Part shown: in pieces, positions 45,651 to 59,480 of the stretch
How positions within the stretch are numbered: the stretch's first letter is position 1
How the letters are laid out: each line of letters begins with the position of its first letter
DNA from: Isoetes taiwanensis
Lineage: Eukaryota; Streptophyta; Lycopodiopsida; Isoetales; Isoetaceae
Length of the DNA: 64,000 nucleotides
Assembly: GCA_021234155.1 (NCBI GenBank)
Contig: JAJEKV010000206.1
Coordinates: 1,488,001 to 1,552,000, forward strand
Direction: 5' to 3'
Program-made: the position numbers and the translations under genes
Notes under the pieces: model-generated
What the model was told of the DNA's origin: nothing
Databases searched by the model: none
Seen by the model: only the letters and a program-made list of their open reading frames with translations

Positions 45651-46971
45651 ACAATCTACTTCAAATTATATGCTTTGAGAATTGCTATGCTCTAATAAGT
45701 AGAAAATTGCACATATGTAACGTTAACCTTATCTCTAATTAAGGAAACATTGGAATAGATTGTTAGCAGGCCACTTTGGCACAACATACAACGTGTGTTA
45801 AGTTAGCCTAGCCGCATAAGTAGTGCAAAAAATAGGCGACTTTTTCGATTTGAATACACAAACTTTCTCATGAATTTTATTTTTGATACACATTAATACA
45901 TTTTTAATTTCTCAAGGGTTGGCTTTAATTTTATTAAAGAAGTATGATCCACCTTTGACCAGAGCCCATCAATATTGAGGACAAAAATGCTCTTTTCAAC
46001 CTCTCAAAACAAACAGTGTATTACTATTGGAAAGCAATCAATATGCACATAGTATTTCTATTTCTGTTAAAGGCTATCTGCCAAAGACGATGAAGTCAAG
46101 GGTGTCTAACAAAGACAATATGCTATCCTCAAACCTTTAAACGACATATAAAGTCCATTGGATCTTGATCGACATGTGTGTATGAGGCAACATTTAGGAA
46201 AGAAAGCATGCACTACGTCAAAGTCCAAATCAAACCAAAATATCTTATATATAATATGCAACGCTTCTATAACCACAAAGGCCAGGAAATAAAGGATGCA
46301 AGATAGTTGGCACAAACTTATGGTGCCTAGTTCGAGTCTTAAATTCGATAATTTCAAGTTGTTATGAAGGTTCACAAAGATTTCCGTAGATTGCTTAATA
46401 TTCTTTTCCCCTAGAATCCTGAAGATTGTCTTGGACCCATAGATTCCCCTGTAGTTTGTATGGTTCTATTTCGAGCTTCAAATTTAAAATATTTAAAAAT
46501 TATATGAAGATACCTTAAGATTCTCTAAGACTATATTAGGTTTTCTCTAGATTCTTCAAGATTCCTTTCGTCAGTTTTGGGACGAAGGTTGTTATTCTCA
46601 AGATCCCTATTTCTCTTATGCTCGCATTGCGAGTCAACGTGAAACTTAAAAGACAATGGATGCGAATGGGTGCACTTCTTATGGTGTCTACTCCGAGCTT
46701 TAAATTAATTATATGAAGGTTGTCCTGGATTGCTTAAGATTATACGTGGATTCTTCCCTAGATTCCCTAGGATGGCATAAGGAACTCCCAAGGTTTCGAA
46801 TATATGAAAAGCAATTTCCCTAGATATATAATATGGTTTGTGCTTTAGGCTTGGGAAAATTAAATATTAAGATGTGAAGAAATATACAAAATTTATCTCT
46901 AAATGAAACTTGTATAACCTTTGTGACGTGTAGAGACATGACAATCTCCAACTTTATTAAAACAGTGTTTA

Positions 46972-48558
46972 AATATATGCAAAAATGGAAGAAGAAGGGA
47001 AAGCAATAGATTGCGACACGGGAGTGAAGCAGGGATGCCCATTATCCCCCGCACTGTTCGGAATATACATAGATGCATTACAAGATTTCATAGCAGAACA
47101 GCAAGGGGACAGAGACGCTCCCACACTAGGGGACGCCAAAGTACCCATCATGCTATATGCAGATGACCTGAGCATGATGGCCACAAAGAACAAGGGAATA
47201 CAGGTGTTCTTGGCTGTTGGAAAGCTTTCGAAAAGCGGGACTCCCGGTTAATCTCGCAAAACCAAAATAGTCTTTTCGGTCACAAGAATAGACATAAACC
47301 GTTCAGATATTTGGGAACGAGTTAGAAGAATCAACGTATCATCTGAGATATCCGGGATAACGACACACATGGCGCAGTGGAAATGGGCTAAAGGCGCCAG
47401 ATACAAGATTCCAAAGCGACCATGGGAGTTACTACAATATGAAAATTTTACGCAATAAAAGCGAATAATAAACTGAGGAAATCAAATGCTATACGTTCGG
47501 TCGCGATGGTCGCAACCACGCAACTATATGGGGCGCGAGGCACGAGGGGACCAGGGGCTAACGTGAAAAGAAATGGGAGAAACAGGAAGGAATATTAGGG
47601 CAATGGCATAAACAGAATTCAAGTTGAGAACTTAACACACCACAAACAACCATAGTATATGAGACGGGGCAGAAACCAATGGAAGTAAGGGCGTGGGAAA
47701 AGACCATCAGATATCTCATAAGAAACAATGCAGGAGGGAAACCGAATAAGTTAGCGAATATCGCAATCAGCGAATCAGCGAAAGCCCATATAATCGAGGG
47801 CAACAGATGGTTTAGGGATGTAGCAATGTGGACAAGAAAAATGGGGATGAATCTGAGTGACCTGATAAGTGAAGGAGAATGGAATGATGAATGGGCAATC
47901 AAAGCTACGCAAGCTTGGCGGCCCAAGACAATTTGGCTTATGACTGTATTCAACCCAGAACAGTAGATAGGACAGCAGATGTATCAGGATAATTTACTAG
48001 GGAAAGCCAGGAACGATATCCTAGCAAGATTTAGAATGGAAAGCCATGACCTAAGAATTGAAAAGGACAGATGGCGGAGAATAGAGAAAGATGATCGGAT
48101 ATGCAGAATTTGTGACAGAGGGGAAGTGGAAGATGAAAATCATATGCTAAATGAATGTCCAATATATGAAGGCACCAGGAACAAGTACAGAAACGTAAGA
48201 TGGGGCCAACCCGTACACACCATCATGGCAAGGACAGAAACAATGAGGGAACTAGCGGACGCAATACGGGAGATGACGGCAAGACACCGGGAAGCACATA
48301 AAGAAAAAGGGCTTCTGTTATGAAGCTGCACGAGGCGCACCATACGCTTGAAATGCTCAGCTCAAAGCTGATTGATAATGACGCATCCGTGCACGGCCTT
48401 GAAGCCGATCCAAAGCGGGATGCCGGTATTAATAGAGAAAAGTGAAGCCTTCAGAAAAGGCTACAATGTAAACCAGCATGATGTGCTAGTAGCACCCATC
48501 AAGGAGCTCGCCCATGCTACATAAGTCCACGGGCCTCAGGGCACAAGGGACAATAATG
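46972..48558 (+). mobile_element. LINE-A copy 2, 5'-truncated
   Basis: Begins inside the RT domain (KMEEEGKAIDCDTGVKQGCP) and runs through YADDLSMMA (about 47155), the C-terminal domain (47679-47966, RAWEKTIRYLIRNN) and the zinc knuckle (47979-48323, CRICDRGEVEDENHMLNEC) to the family's 3' terminus GGGACAATAATGTA at 48558. Frameshifts lie between 47210 and 47680, and a TAG separates the last two blocks. The tail is (TCTA)n, unlike the TTCTA tail of copy 1. Confidence 0.9.
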
Positions 48559-48700
<142 letters not shown>

Positions 48701-49872
48701 ATATTCCGGTAAATTCTCAAAGACTTTATGATCGTTCTCTTCGATTCCCTAGAATCCCAAAAATTTACTGAGATTCGTATAGATTATGATGCAGTTTGCA
48801 TGGTATCTATTCAACCTTCAAATTTGATATATTTAAAAAATTGTAGTTCCTTTCAATCTGTAAATTTGAACGATCTAAAAATTGTATGAAGATTGTCATG
48901 GATTGCTTAAAATCATAGCTGGACTCTCCAAGATTCCATAAGTTCTATAATTCTTCTTGATTACCGAAGATTGTTTAGTGTTTTCTTAATACGAGATCCT
49001 CCTAAGATTCTTCGCGAAGAACCATCTAGATTTCATAAGAATCTGTCAAGATTCTCTTATCTTTTCTAGGAACTCCTATAGAGTTGTATGATTTGTAATA
49101 GCTAGAAATATAATCTCCACCAAATATAAAGTAGTGTGATATATACACACAATCTCGAACTTTATTAAAAATCAAGATGTGAACAAATATATGAAATCCT
49201 TATATGCAAATTGAAAGATTTCTAAATGCAAATTGAAAGATTTGTATCGAAGTGTGTCTTGATTTAGTATAGTATCTAGTTCCAGCTTTAAGTCTTCGAA
49301 GATTCAAAAATTTAGACATCAAGTTCTAAGTTGAGGCTAGGTAGGAAAGGTAATGTTTGGGATTGGTTGAGGCTAGCAAGATTGGTGACCTATGAATACC
49401 ATTAAACCTCATGGAACTCAAACCCTAGCAAGTTAGGCGACCTATGAGTTCCAACAACTGATATGCGATTTAGAATTGTTAAAATCTTCAACAATGTTAT
49501 TGCATTTTGCATAGCTTGTTTTTGCATTAAACAACATTGCTTCGACAACTAGCGTCGTATCCCAAGAGTGGCAACCACACGTTGGACTCCAGAGTATGAG
49601 GGACTGGTAAAAATCTGCAATGCATGTGAAAAAAAGGCTTTCACAGATTGCCACAATGCCAACTTGTTTTTCTTTTGTTGTTCGAATTATACCTTCTACT
49701 AACTATGCAAAAACGAATCCCCAATCCTTATATTGACAATCAAGTTTAAGATAGAATCATAAAAGTCTAAACAACATGGAAATTACAGGGAACACAAGTT
49801 GTAATGATGGGAAATAACAATGTTATTTAAAAAGAAATAAACAATTAAAATATATTCTTAAAATGAGACTTC

Positions 49873-51280
49873 TTATAAGGATGTGCCACACTTACTGTGC
49901 ATCTTGATTTCCCATTGAAAAACAAAAATCACTTTGATGTCAAAATCGAAATGCTCGAAAAATAGCCTTCTGCACAACAATTTGAATGGTAATTCAATTT
50001 CAGGCTTTAAATAAAACTTGGAATAGTCTATCCAAGTTTTACCATTTTATATTCTTCTGAAGTTGCAAGTGGGTCCACTCTACCCTATCTGAAGTATCCT
50101 AGACCTTAAGACATGGATTTGTTCCAGCCAAATATCACTTGGATGCAAAATACAGAACATCAAAGATAAGATAGATATCTTTGCATATCATGGAGCTCAA
50201 TCATGGAACCCTATCCGAAAGGTCCAATTCACCCACCAAGATGTGCTGAACAAAGATGGATGATGCATGATTGCGATTGCAGGTGCTGGAACAACTCAAA
50301 TATGACACGGCAGGGGATGCCTGCAAATATATTGTAATTTGTATCAACAGTTATTCAAGCATGTTTAAGCCAAATTAATAACTAAATTACATGAATTGGA
50401 TACCTTTCCTTCGAGAATATAGTGACGATTCATCATCGTCACTATATACCCGAACAAAAGAACATCGAAGATTGGGTACATAGTATAGCCAAGCCAAACT
50501 ATAATATCGGCCAGGGCCAATGAAGCTACCACGCAAATAAAGGACCGAAAAAAAATCATGTTGATATGGTTTAGGAAGAACAATCTCTACTTTAATTGGA
50601 GAGCAATTCATTAGACAGTTAACATGAACATCTTGAAAGCATATTTGCAATGGACAACCTGAAACCAGTAAAACTTCCTTTATAGATTATCCTAATGAAG
50701 GGACTGCGAAAATTGATAAAATCCCAGCTTTTAAACGAATGTAGTGAGGCAAAAAGCCATCATGATTCACTTGAAAGCCCCTGAATTCTCTATTTGTATC
50801 ATAGAGAACTTAAAGAATATTGGAATACATAGTTCCCCAGTTAAAAGCATACATGAAACTATGATGAGAGAACTTAAAAAAACATAGGATGCCAGATATA
50901 AAATCACCTGCTATAAAATTCTGTTACAGAGAATTTTTGTAATTCTTTCATACCAATTAGTGTCATCAATAGAACAATGCTTTGTTCTTGCCATTTTCAT
51001 GTGCTCTAGCATATGAAGCTCAGCAATATTAACCATTCAATAACATACTGATAACGCATTTCATCCTCTTCACTTCTGAGAAAGGCAAGTGCAAAGCTTA
51101 AGGCCAGAGTGGACATCTTAAGAACTAGAGAAGAACTTGCCTGTAGCAGAGTAATTAAATTGAAAAATAATTTGGGACTAACCTTTGTTCAAGAAAAGAA
51201 CTTGCCTCAAGAAATTCGCTGGGCTTGCCAAGCCAGCTTCTATTAAGAAATTTTAAGCTCAGGGCATTTCTCCTATGCAT
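49873..51280 (-). CDS. Candidate unidentified spliced gene (3' exons)
   Basis: Three minus-strand exons join in frame with GT/AG borders: 50658-50404 (CSPIKVEIVLPKPYQHDF, GPGRYYSLAWLYYVPNLRC), 50320-50233 (IPCRVIFELFQHLQSQS) and 49969-49873, ending LFFEHFDFDIKVIFVFQW...GTSL-stop. Phases agree at both junctions. Possible upstream exons lie at about 51145-51049 (STLALSFALAFLRSEEDEMR, donor GTATGT) and about 51280-51187, but they could not be joined in frame. The protein is not recognised. A minor exon or damage may separate the two groups. Confidence 0.4.
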
Positions 51281-53083
51281 TTACTGCCTAAGAGTACACA
51301 TTGAAATTGAAGCTTGCAAGGCCTTCTATTTGCAACTTACCTCAGCATGCAGCCATCGAGTTGAATGCTATGCACCAAACAGTAATAAACAATGCACACA
51401 ATGGTCCTAGTGCTATTAAAAGTGGTAACCATACAAATTCAGTCATCTGTGAAGGTAAAATAATCTAATTCTCACATATACTTTAAATAGATTGTTATTT
51501 GTCTACACACATTCCACGAATCTGGCCAATCAGACCAGTATAAATAGGACACGTTAACATAAAGTATATCAAAACATAAAGTAAATCAAAGGAGATATGA
51601 ACCTTAATGGTGGTCTAGAATCTCACTTACAGCTCCAAGATCAGCCTGCAAATAGTAAATCTTCAAATTTCTGAAGTGAAACAAAGGATATGCCATCTGC
51701 ATGCCTTCTCGCCGTTTCTTCAAATGTTGATAACAAGAAAAACTGACAAAGGAATTGATCGACGGATAGGCGGCCCGGTTGGCTTTATAAGCTGACGAGT
51801 CTTGCTCAAGAACAAATCTTTCTCGACCCAAGCACAAAATGCCCTGCTATCTTAAACTTGTGTAACGCGAAGAATGGGCTAAAGGAATGTAGGGACTTTT
51901 CATTATGCTACAAGGAGACATGAAAACCAAGTTTTTCGTGATCGTGCTTACACCTTAATCGTGTGGATTTAGCGTTCTTAAATATCAAAAACAATTTCTG
52001 AGCCTTTGCATCTCATAATGCAATACACCAATCGAGTTTCTATGCGGATAGTAGCATTACGTTCGTAGAATTTTGCATTATATAAAGGCAAAAAGAGACT
52101 CCATACAAAAAAAAAGCCACGAAATTGTAAGAAATCATTATGAACCAAATGCAATCACCTAATGGGAATAAGTCCATCCACATTACCATCGATGATCGAG
52201 AGCCGCCCAAAGCAAAAATATTGACAACTCCAGTCAGGATGTCGGACTCCTTTGCAGGTCGAGCAAGAAAACATGGGTTCTTTCTTGCGGGACGTTTTTG
52301 GCGGGACAAACGACCACTCTTACGCCTTGACTACAAACATGCCCATCCTTGGATTTAGGGTTTACATAAACTGCATTTGTAAAGCCACGAATAAAAGTAA
52401 TTCAATTAGACAAACCTAGCTCCATTTTTGAAAGGGCATGGACATGTCGATGGGTTTTGCACGTGACTAATTTTTGACAGAACCACCCCAAATGCATAAA
52501 CATCCCTTAAATTTGCAAGCTGCCAATCCAAAATTTTTAAGGCTATAAAAATATAGAAAATCTGAGCCATCCTGTAGCATTTCATCCCACATAATTGACG
52601 GAATACCTATAACAAACTAAAAGTTATGTATTGACCAAGTTCTAAAAGCCTCATTTGGAAAAAACCCTTGAAAAATACAATCAATGTCTTGGTTTTTGAG
52701 CAAAACTTGGATGGAAAACCTTGAATCGAGGGAATCGTGCAATCAAATGTTGTATAAAAGCTTGATTCAGCAATCTGAGGTCCGCGAAATTTTTGAGCCA
52801 TATTTGGGAAAAAAATGATTGTTCTTGATGATGCAGAGCCTGAATTTGGGTCTCTAAAATCCAAGACCAAATGCCAATAAGTTTTCCAAATGGCAAAGCC
52901 CATCAGGTAGCTCCCTAGATGACATTACCGATGCCACACACTGCCTCTGCTCCGATCCTTGCAATTGCGGACATAAATTCTGAAAGGAAAATCTTCGGTC
53001 CGCCCTGCCAGTTACTCGGTTGGAGCATCATGGATCCAGAACGTAGGTGATCGAGAGTTTACAGCAAATAGTAGGTTTGAAGC
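51281..53083. other. No recognisable gene
   Basis: A minus-strand frame at 51604-51837 has splice-like signals around ADLGA (about 51620-51634) and could be another exon of the gene to the left. The other frames are short and unconvincing. Confidence 0.45.
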
Positions 53084-53180
53084 AGTCATCAGCATATCTT
53101 AGGTATATTCTAGCATATACTTAAGATATGCCATAAACCCGCATAAACAAGGGTTTGCCCCCCTAGGGGCAACCCAAAAA
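53084..53180 (-). repeat. Palindrome-rich 100-bp repeat, copy 3
   Basis: Reverse-strand member of the family at 24378 and 33639, with the same TTTTGGGTTGCCCCTAGGGG start and AGTATATGCTAGAATATACC hairpin. Confidence 0.75.
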
Positions 53181-53351
53181 TGTGAATTCATTTCACAATT
53201 GCTCCAGTATTCCCAGCTATGCCCAGCAATGCTGGGCACCTTAACTAGTATGGTCTATGGTTTCAGGAATTGTTATTTTTACATCCATATCAAATCCCTC
53301 TGGAACCCCTGTTCCTCTTCTTATCTTCACATAGCATGCTTTTCCTCCCAG

Positions 53352-53411
53352 AGTCAATATCATTGTGGTCATGAAAGCCAGAGTCAATATCATTGTGGTC
53401 ATGAAAGCCAC
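53352..53411. repeat. 30-bp tandem duplication
   Basis: A 30-bp unit (AGAGTCAATATCATTGTGGT plus CATGAAAGCC) occurs exactly twice. It keeps an open frame (SQSQYHCGHE repeated), but the surrounding 113-codon frame is not recognised. Confidence 0.9.
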
Positions 53412-53879
53412 GTTGGCGAAAACACTCTCATATGCAATGATTGCTTAGAATTTGTGGAAAAACTTAATCTTATAAAGGTCACTATAACATCCATCGGTTT
53501 TTTCATTAGGCCCTGCATGAGTCATCCTAGAAAAGCTTGACTTCATCCTCGATGGTTTTTGTAAGTGCCATATTGACAGGAATGTTGTTCATCCTGCAAC
53601 ATTAATAGATAGGAAGTAAGGAAAATGCAATAAACGATATAACATTATACATTGAAAACTATTTTTAAAATGGGGCCCCTCCCTTGCTTTCACCAATGTT
53701 TCTTTCCTCTTCTCTTTGTTTGACACCCTTCCATTATCATGATGTTAGCATATCGACTCTAAGAGGAATTTCCTTATATTTTGTGAGTATTGACATTAGA
53801 CCAAAATAATAAACATGCATAAACTTGTACATACATGAATATTGTTGTTGTTAACCAGATGGGCCATCTCAAAACTTTA

Positions 53880-54720
53880 CTATTAGGTTCTGACAGGGTT
53901 GTCGCTTGACTCCCTTGCTCTTCACTATTGTGACAGAATTGTTGTCCCAACTCCTCGATGGCTAGATGGCTCTCATGAGGGCTGTAACTAATATGCCGAT
54001 GATACTTTTCTTGTTTTTAATGGTTATTGTTGAAAGCCTACATGATGCAAGCTACTTCTAGATCCTTTCTCCTTAGCCCCTGGGGATCTTGTAGGCTGGA
54101 GAAGGTCCAGGGTCCTTTGTGTATTCTTGGCTATCCCTGGACTGTGCTTCCTCATAATCAACCTACAAAACTTTTGGGCATTCTTGTGGGGGTGCATGTT
54201 TTTGCCTCAAGTGCTTGGGATGAAAATTAGATTGGCAAAATTGTACTGAGTGGATGGTTGATTGCCATCAATTATGCATCAATCTAATGTTAATGTGTCT
54301 ATTGGGATATATGATGCACATGTTAAGCCAAAGAAGTTTGTTTCTTCCATGTACATGTTGCGCTCGGATTCAGAACCTCTCACCCGGTCCCAGTTGTGGC
54401 ATCTTCTCCTCAACCACACCAGAAAAGTATCTGGGGATAAATTGCTCCACCTTAAAGTGTTAATATTGCGGTGGAAAATTCTCCATAGATGTGCTCAAGT
54501 GAGTGTCCTAGTCCATAAGATGAATCCAAGAATTTCAAATCTTCATCTTCTCTGTGGCCAATGTGTTGAAACTCCCGAATATTGCTTCTTCTTGTGCGAT
54601 CACCTGTATCTTGCTCGGTCAATGTGGTTCATGCTTTTTAGCATGTCATCCACCAGCCAGGAGATTCTACATACACTTTATCACTCTAATTGGCTCGCTT
54701 CTAGTTAAATAATCTGGTCT
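53880..54720 (+). pseudogene. L1-type plant LINE remnant (RT end and zinc-binding domain)
   Basis: Fragments in different frames read GCRLTPLLFTIVTELLSQLL, then YADDTFLVF (about 53995), then a long block at 54262-54708 with WKILHRCAQVSVLVHKMNP and LCGQCVETPEYCFFLCDHLY, the zf-RVT-like ending of plant L1 elements. It is a third LINE lineage, different from LINE-A and LINE-B. No tail or ends were identified. Confidence 0.75.
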
Positions 54721-55294
54721 ATCTGGCAGAAGCAACACGTGTATCTTTCAAGAAGCATGCATTTTTTATCAACATCTTCTTCTGTACTCAACATGAGATA
54801 TTAAAGCTTATCATTGTTCTGTTGAGATAGCAGGATCGTGCAATGGGTCATGCTTTCAGCAAAGGGGCATTTTAGAACTTGCATCTTGCATCAAGGCCGA
54901 AACCATATAGACATCAAGGCATTATTCTAATGGTTCGAAGTTACTAGTTAAGAAGACAAATATGAAAAAAAAAGATCCCGGTCAGGTGAAAATGAAAATA
55001 GAAGGATCGATGACAGTGCATATCTATTCTGGGATAAACTTGGCTTGTGGGAATTGTTGAACACAGAGCGATCAGCAGTTCAGGGATTAAGGTCGATCTA
55101 TGCTGGAATCGGATTGAGAAATCGGATCAAACCTGGGTGTTTCGGCATTGTAAAAATGCATCGTTCATAAGGTGTATGCATATATTACTTTTGAAGAAAT
55201 AAGAAAAATCGGCTCCTTATATTGTTCATGTGGTTGGCATTAAAACATACAGTAATGTGATATGTCCTAAGCATACTAGCAATTAAGAATTTAC
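54721..55294 (+). other. Probable 5' LTR region of the copia element
   Basis: The region ends at the primer-binding site. A possible LTR start is TGTTGAACAC at about 55056, giving an LTR of about 240 bp, but no matching 3' LTR was found before the LINE at 61.3 kb, so this is unproven. Confidence 0.3.
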
Positions 55295-55403
55295 TAACGG
55301 TAGTATCAGAGCTAGCATAATGTCAACCCGATTTGGAGCAACTCTTCTGAACTCCATAGATGTGTTTAAAGGAAAAGAAGGATTTCAGACATGAAAAGAA
55401 CAG

Positions 55404-56180
55404 ATGAAGGAACTGTTGGTGTTTGAAAAACTGTGGAGTCTTATTGAGCCACTAGAGCAGTCTGCAGAAAGTAGTAGTACTGCAGTTCAAACTGGATCAA
55501 AGGCAACAGGGGATGAAGTATCTAATAGCTCTACTAGGAAAGGTGAAGAGGTAAGCTCTACATCCAAATCTATTAAAACTGAAGATGCTGAGCTTAGAGT
55601 TACACAAGCTAGAGCTACCATAATGTGCAAGGTAGCACCTAACATCATAATCAAGATTAGAGGACTCAGTCCTAAGGAAATGTGGAATTATCTTATAAAG
55701 AACTTCCAGAAAAAAAATTCATCCCAGATTGATGTTCTTGAGAAAGAATTGAGAATGCTTAAGTATGATAGAAAGATGGATGTGACGGAGTTATCTACAT
55801 AGGTTGACTTAATTTGTACAGATCTTGATGCGGCAGGGGAAGGTTTATCTGAAAATGCAAAATATTACAAATATCTCTAATATGGAAACCCTTTCCACAT
55901 TTATTAGAACAGTTGCAAAGGACAGGGATGAGGCTGAAAGACTAGCCAGGACTGAAATAGAGCAGAAGAAGCTTAGGAAGGAGGAAGAAGAAGGCACTGT
56001 TGAAGTTTTAATAGCTAAGAAAGGTAAGAATAAAGGTGAATACAAAGGTAAGGCTGCAAAGTTTACAAGTAAGTATTCTGGACCGTGTTATCTTTGTGTG
56101 AAAAGATTAATTGTCCTAATGGTTCAAAAGTTGTGAACTGCTACACTTGTAGCGGTGTAGGCCATTATGCTAGTAAATGC
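55404..56180 (+). pseudogene. Copia gag with CCHC zinc knuckle
   Basis: Gag-like blocks KLWSLIEPLEQ, ARATIMCKVAPNII and EMWNYLIKNFQ (UBN2/gag family) end at a TAG at about 55800. Reading then shifts frame for METLSTFIRTVAKDRDE and a Lys/Glu-rich helix. The zinc knuckle CYTCSGVGHYASKC is at about 56139-56180 in a third frame. It would package the element RNA if intact. Confidence 0.8.
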
Positions 56181-56961
56181 CAGTCTCCAAAAGGTATTAA
56201 TAGAGGGAGAGGAAGAGGAGCACGAGGCAGAGGAAGGGGCAACACGCCCAGAGGAAGAGATGGCAGAAGAAGTGCTGCTGCGTTTAGTATTGCATCTGAG
56301 GAAAGTGATAGTGAAGAAGAAGAGAAAGAAGAAGATGAGGAGAGAGAGGTAAAACCTGCGTCTATGCTTTCCCATTATGATGGAACTAATAAGTTTGATC
56401 ATTCTTTTATACTAGATAGTGGAGCAGAAAAGACGATAGTTAGCAATGTCAAATTGCTGAGCGAAAAGTCTGATGCAGGTACAAAAAGAGTGAAGCTCGG
56501 TGATGGAAGATTTCATAATGCATATGCTGAAGGAATGTTGCAGCTATTTAATTTAGAAGGAAAACATGTAAATGTTTTGTGTGTGCCAGGAATGATTAAA
56601 AACTTGGTTTCCATAAGCCAATTTGTTAATCTTGGCTTTGTTTGTACATTCGATAAGAATGTTTGTAAAGTTTTGAGAAATAATAAAATTGAGTTTTTAG
56701 CAATTTGAGTGGGAAACTTGTTTGAGTTCTCAAAGTGACTATTGTGTTAATAGTGTTGACTTAGATGAAGATACAACAAAGTTGTGGCATAAGCGGTTAG
56801 CTCTTACTCGATTGAAAAATATAAATGTAACGATAAAGAAAAATATGCACAAGGGCAAAATAAAAGTGAAGGTTGAAGGAAACTTTGCTAGGATTGGGAA
56901 ACTTTGCCATTTCAGAAAGAAAGAAAAAAGGGCCAAAGATATTCTAGAGATTGTACATTAG
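56181..56961 (+). pseudogene. Copia protease and integrase N-terminus
   Basis: After an Arg/Gly-rich linker and an acidic stretch, the aspartic protease motif FILDSGAEKTIV is at about 56405. The frame continues to 56708 (KNLVSISQFVNLGFVCTFDK). The next frame (56722-56961) has the GAG-pre-integrase motif LWHKRLALTRLKNI and then degrades. Confidence 0.8.
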
Positions 56962-57169
56962 GACTTGTATATTGGGTAAGCACTGGAAAAAGGTATTTGG
57001 GTTGCCATGTTGCCTACAGAAAAACGGAAAAAACGGGGCCAAAGATATTCTACAACATGTATGTACTACTACTCTTGAACATACATTTCTTTTAGTCAAT
57101 CTTGTAGGCTAGGGGACTTTTAAAATCAATTATGCGTCTGAGGAAGAAAAGTACCTTTTGGAAAAAGGT

Positions 57170-59480
57170 TTTTTCTTTTTTTTGATGACTATAGTAGGAG
57201 ATGCAAAGTTTATTTGTTAAGAAAGAAAAATGATTATTTTGATGCATTTAAAGAATTTTTAGCAGAAAGTGAAAGAGAAACAAGGAAGGAAGGAAGGAAG
57301 GAAGGAAGGAAGGAAGGAAGGAAGGAAGGAAGGAAGGAAGGAAGTATATTTTAACGTCGCGGAGGCCAAACTTGACCTATGAGGCGGTACATGCATTACA
57401 CAAAGCGAGATAAAACCACACCAAAAAGACAAATGCTACTATACAATGTGTCCCTACTCTTGGGATGAAAAAACCCCACATGGGGGAGGAAAAACCACGG
57501 TAGTAGGCTCGGATCCCTTGTCTGTAAAGGGATTCTCGGCGGTAGAGACTTGCAAAATGTAGGATGCGAGGCGTGCAACCATTGGCGATGCCGGCAATTG
57601 ATGCGGCGGTGCCTCGAGCATCTAAATCAGCATGTGTTGCTTTCGGATATGCGTATATGCAGGACACTCTTGCGAGCATGGTGCTCATCCTCTATTGTCG
57701 CATGTGGCAACACGGCATATTCTCTCATCTTGGGGATTCTACGCCCTCCATCGTAGTCCAGCGACACTGTTTCAGTGCGAGATGATGGGACCCACGTCCT
57801 CCGCGGAGGCAATAGCTCTCCGTTTCTTCATAGATAGTATGCACTTTCAAACTTGGGTGTGGGCCATGTTCGGTGTTAGATTAACTGCGTGTGGTAGTGC
57901 TCGTTTTAGGCTTTGCGAAAGTGGTGCATCCCGCGAGTGGTGGCAAAGCGCTCATTCAGATGTCGCGGCTGTTCACGGGCATCGGGCATAGCCACTGTCT
58001 GGCGGTAGTCTATAGACCACGTTGCGAACCACCACGGCGATGCTCTGCCATACCCTCTTGGCCGTTGTGGCTCTTGTGCCAATAACAAAGCCCTCGGGGG
58101 AGGCGTTGTGCATCCATCTTTGGTGACCTTGTGGAAATATGCAAGATGTGCGCATATAGCCCGGAATGTTGGGGGCGAACCAGTCTCATATAACAAAATC
58201 GATAAGGCACCGTGTCTTTGATACCTAGGTTGTATGTTAAGAAGGCCTTTTGCACCCTCTCTAGCTTATCGAGGTGTTCTTGCTAATTGTTGGACCCCGG
58301 ACCTCTACCCCATACAACAATCTGGGTTTCGAAAGTGCACGAGCAGGTGTGCTCGTGCCCGATCACATAGGTCTGATACGTAGCGGCTCATACGCATAGC
58401 ATACATGGCTTTCCATCTGCGCTGACCCGTCTTTCCACCTGATCATCCCATAACATGCTAAGCATAAAAAGTCGATTCCCAGATACTTGAAGGTCCTTAC
58501 AACATCCACCTTCTGTCCTCTGTAATAGAGATCTGGGATATCATGCTGCGAGGAGAGGACTGCCAGGAGCTTAGTTTTCTGCAGGTTCATCGTCATTCCT
58601 GTTGTGTCACAGAACCCACTAAGAGCGTCAGAAACTGAAATGCCTGAGAAATGACAGGGGTGGAGAATACATCTCGGGCAGATTTAGAGCTTTTTGCAGA
58701 TTGCATGGTATTGCAAGGCAGTTGACATGTCCATGTAGTCCACAACAGAATGGAGTTTCAGAGAGAAAGAATCGTACAATTCTAGATGCTACGAGAGCAA
58801 TGCTTAAACATTCAGGTCTACCTAATTATTTGTGGGAAGAGGTAGTACTTACAGCAGTATACATCCAAAACAGATTGCCAAGTGCTAGTATATCTGGAAG
58901 ACTTCCTGAAGAGATCTGGAATCCGGATATCAATATTGACTTTTCTAGATTTAAGGCTTATGGATGCTTGGGCTACATACACGTACCTAAAGAAGTTCGA
59001 AAGAAATTGGATGACAGGTCACAAGTTGCTTTCTTAGTAGGTTATGATCTAGAAAGCAACGCATATAGAATGTTTGAGCCGAACATAAAACGGATTATTA
59101 TAAGCAGAGATGTGTTATTTGAAGAATGCACACTTTATAGGAAATTTAAAGGAGATCAAAATAAAGTAGCTTATGATGATAAAAACAAGCTGAAATCCGA
59201 TAATAAGGCTATTGTTTTTTATTATGATAGTGACAACAGTGAAAGGGAAGACAACCATGCTGAAAGGAGTTTGCAAGAAGATGCTATGACAGAAAAAATT
59301 CAGCAGTCACAAAATGATAAGGATCTGATCGATCGTATTGAGAATCTAGTTATGGAGAAAAGAAAAAGAAAGAGTGAAGCACAAAGACTAATCGAGGATG
59401 CAAAACAATACAATGAAAACTATGGCAGGCTTATCACTGGAAAGAGCAAACGGTTGCAAAGAGAAGAGGAAATATTGAAT
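57170..59480 (+). pseudogene. Copia integrase core and C-terminus, split by LINE
   Basis: Left part: FDDYSRRCKVYLLRKKNDYF and DAFKEFLAESERE (57185-57281), with the first catalytic Asp-Asp region. Right part resumes at about 58636: LKCLRNDRGGEYTSGRF, GIARQLTCPCSPQQNGVSER, with the DDE glutamate in the conserved NGVSERKNRT block, then IWNPDINIDFSRFKAYGCLG. The 1.35-kb LINE lies between. From 58701 the frame is open for 464 codons into the RT. Confidence 0.85.
57282..58629 (-). mobile_element. LINE-B copy 2, 5'-truncated, inside copia integrase
   Basis: The minus-strand copy ends 3' at about 57345 with the LINE-B terminus (diverged: GGTCAAGTTTGGCCTCCGCG) and a (CCTT)n tail (57282-57344). The RT C-terminal block MTMNLQKTKLLAVLSSQHD is at 58363-58596. 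AGAAAC at 57276-57281 and 58630-58635 may be the target-site duplication. Confidence 0.75.
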
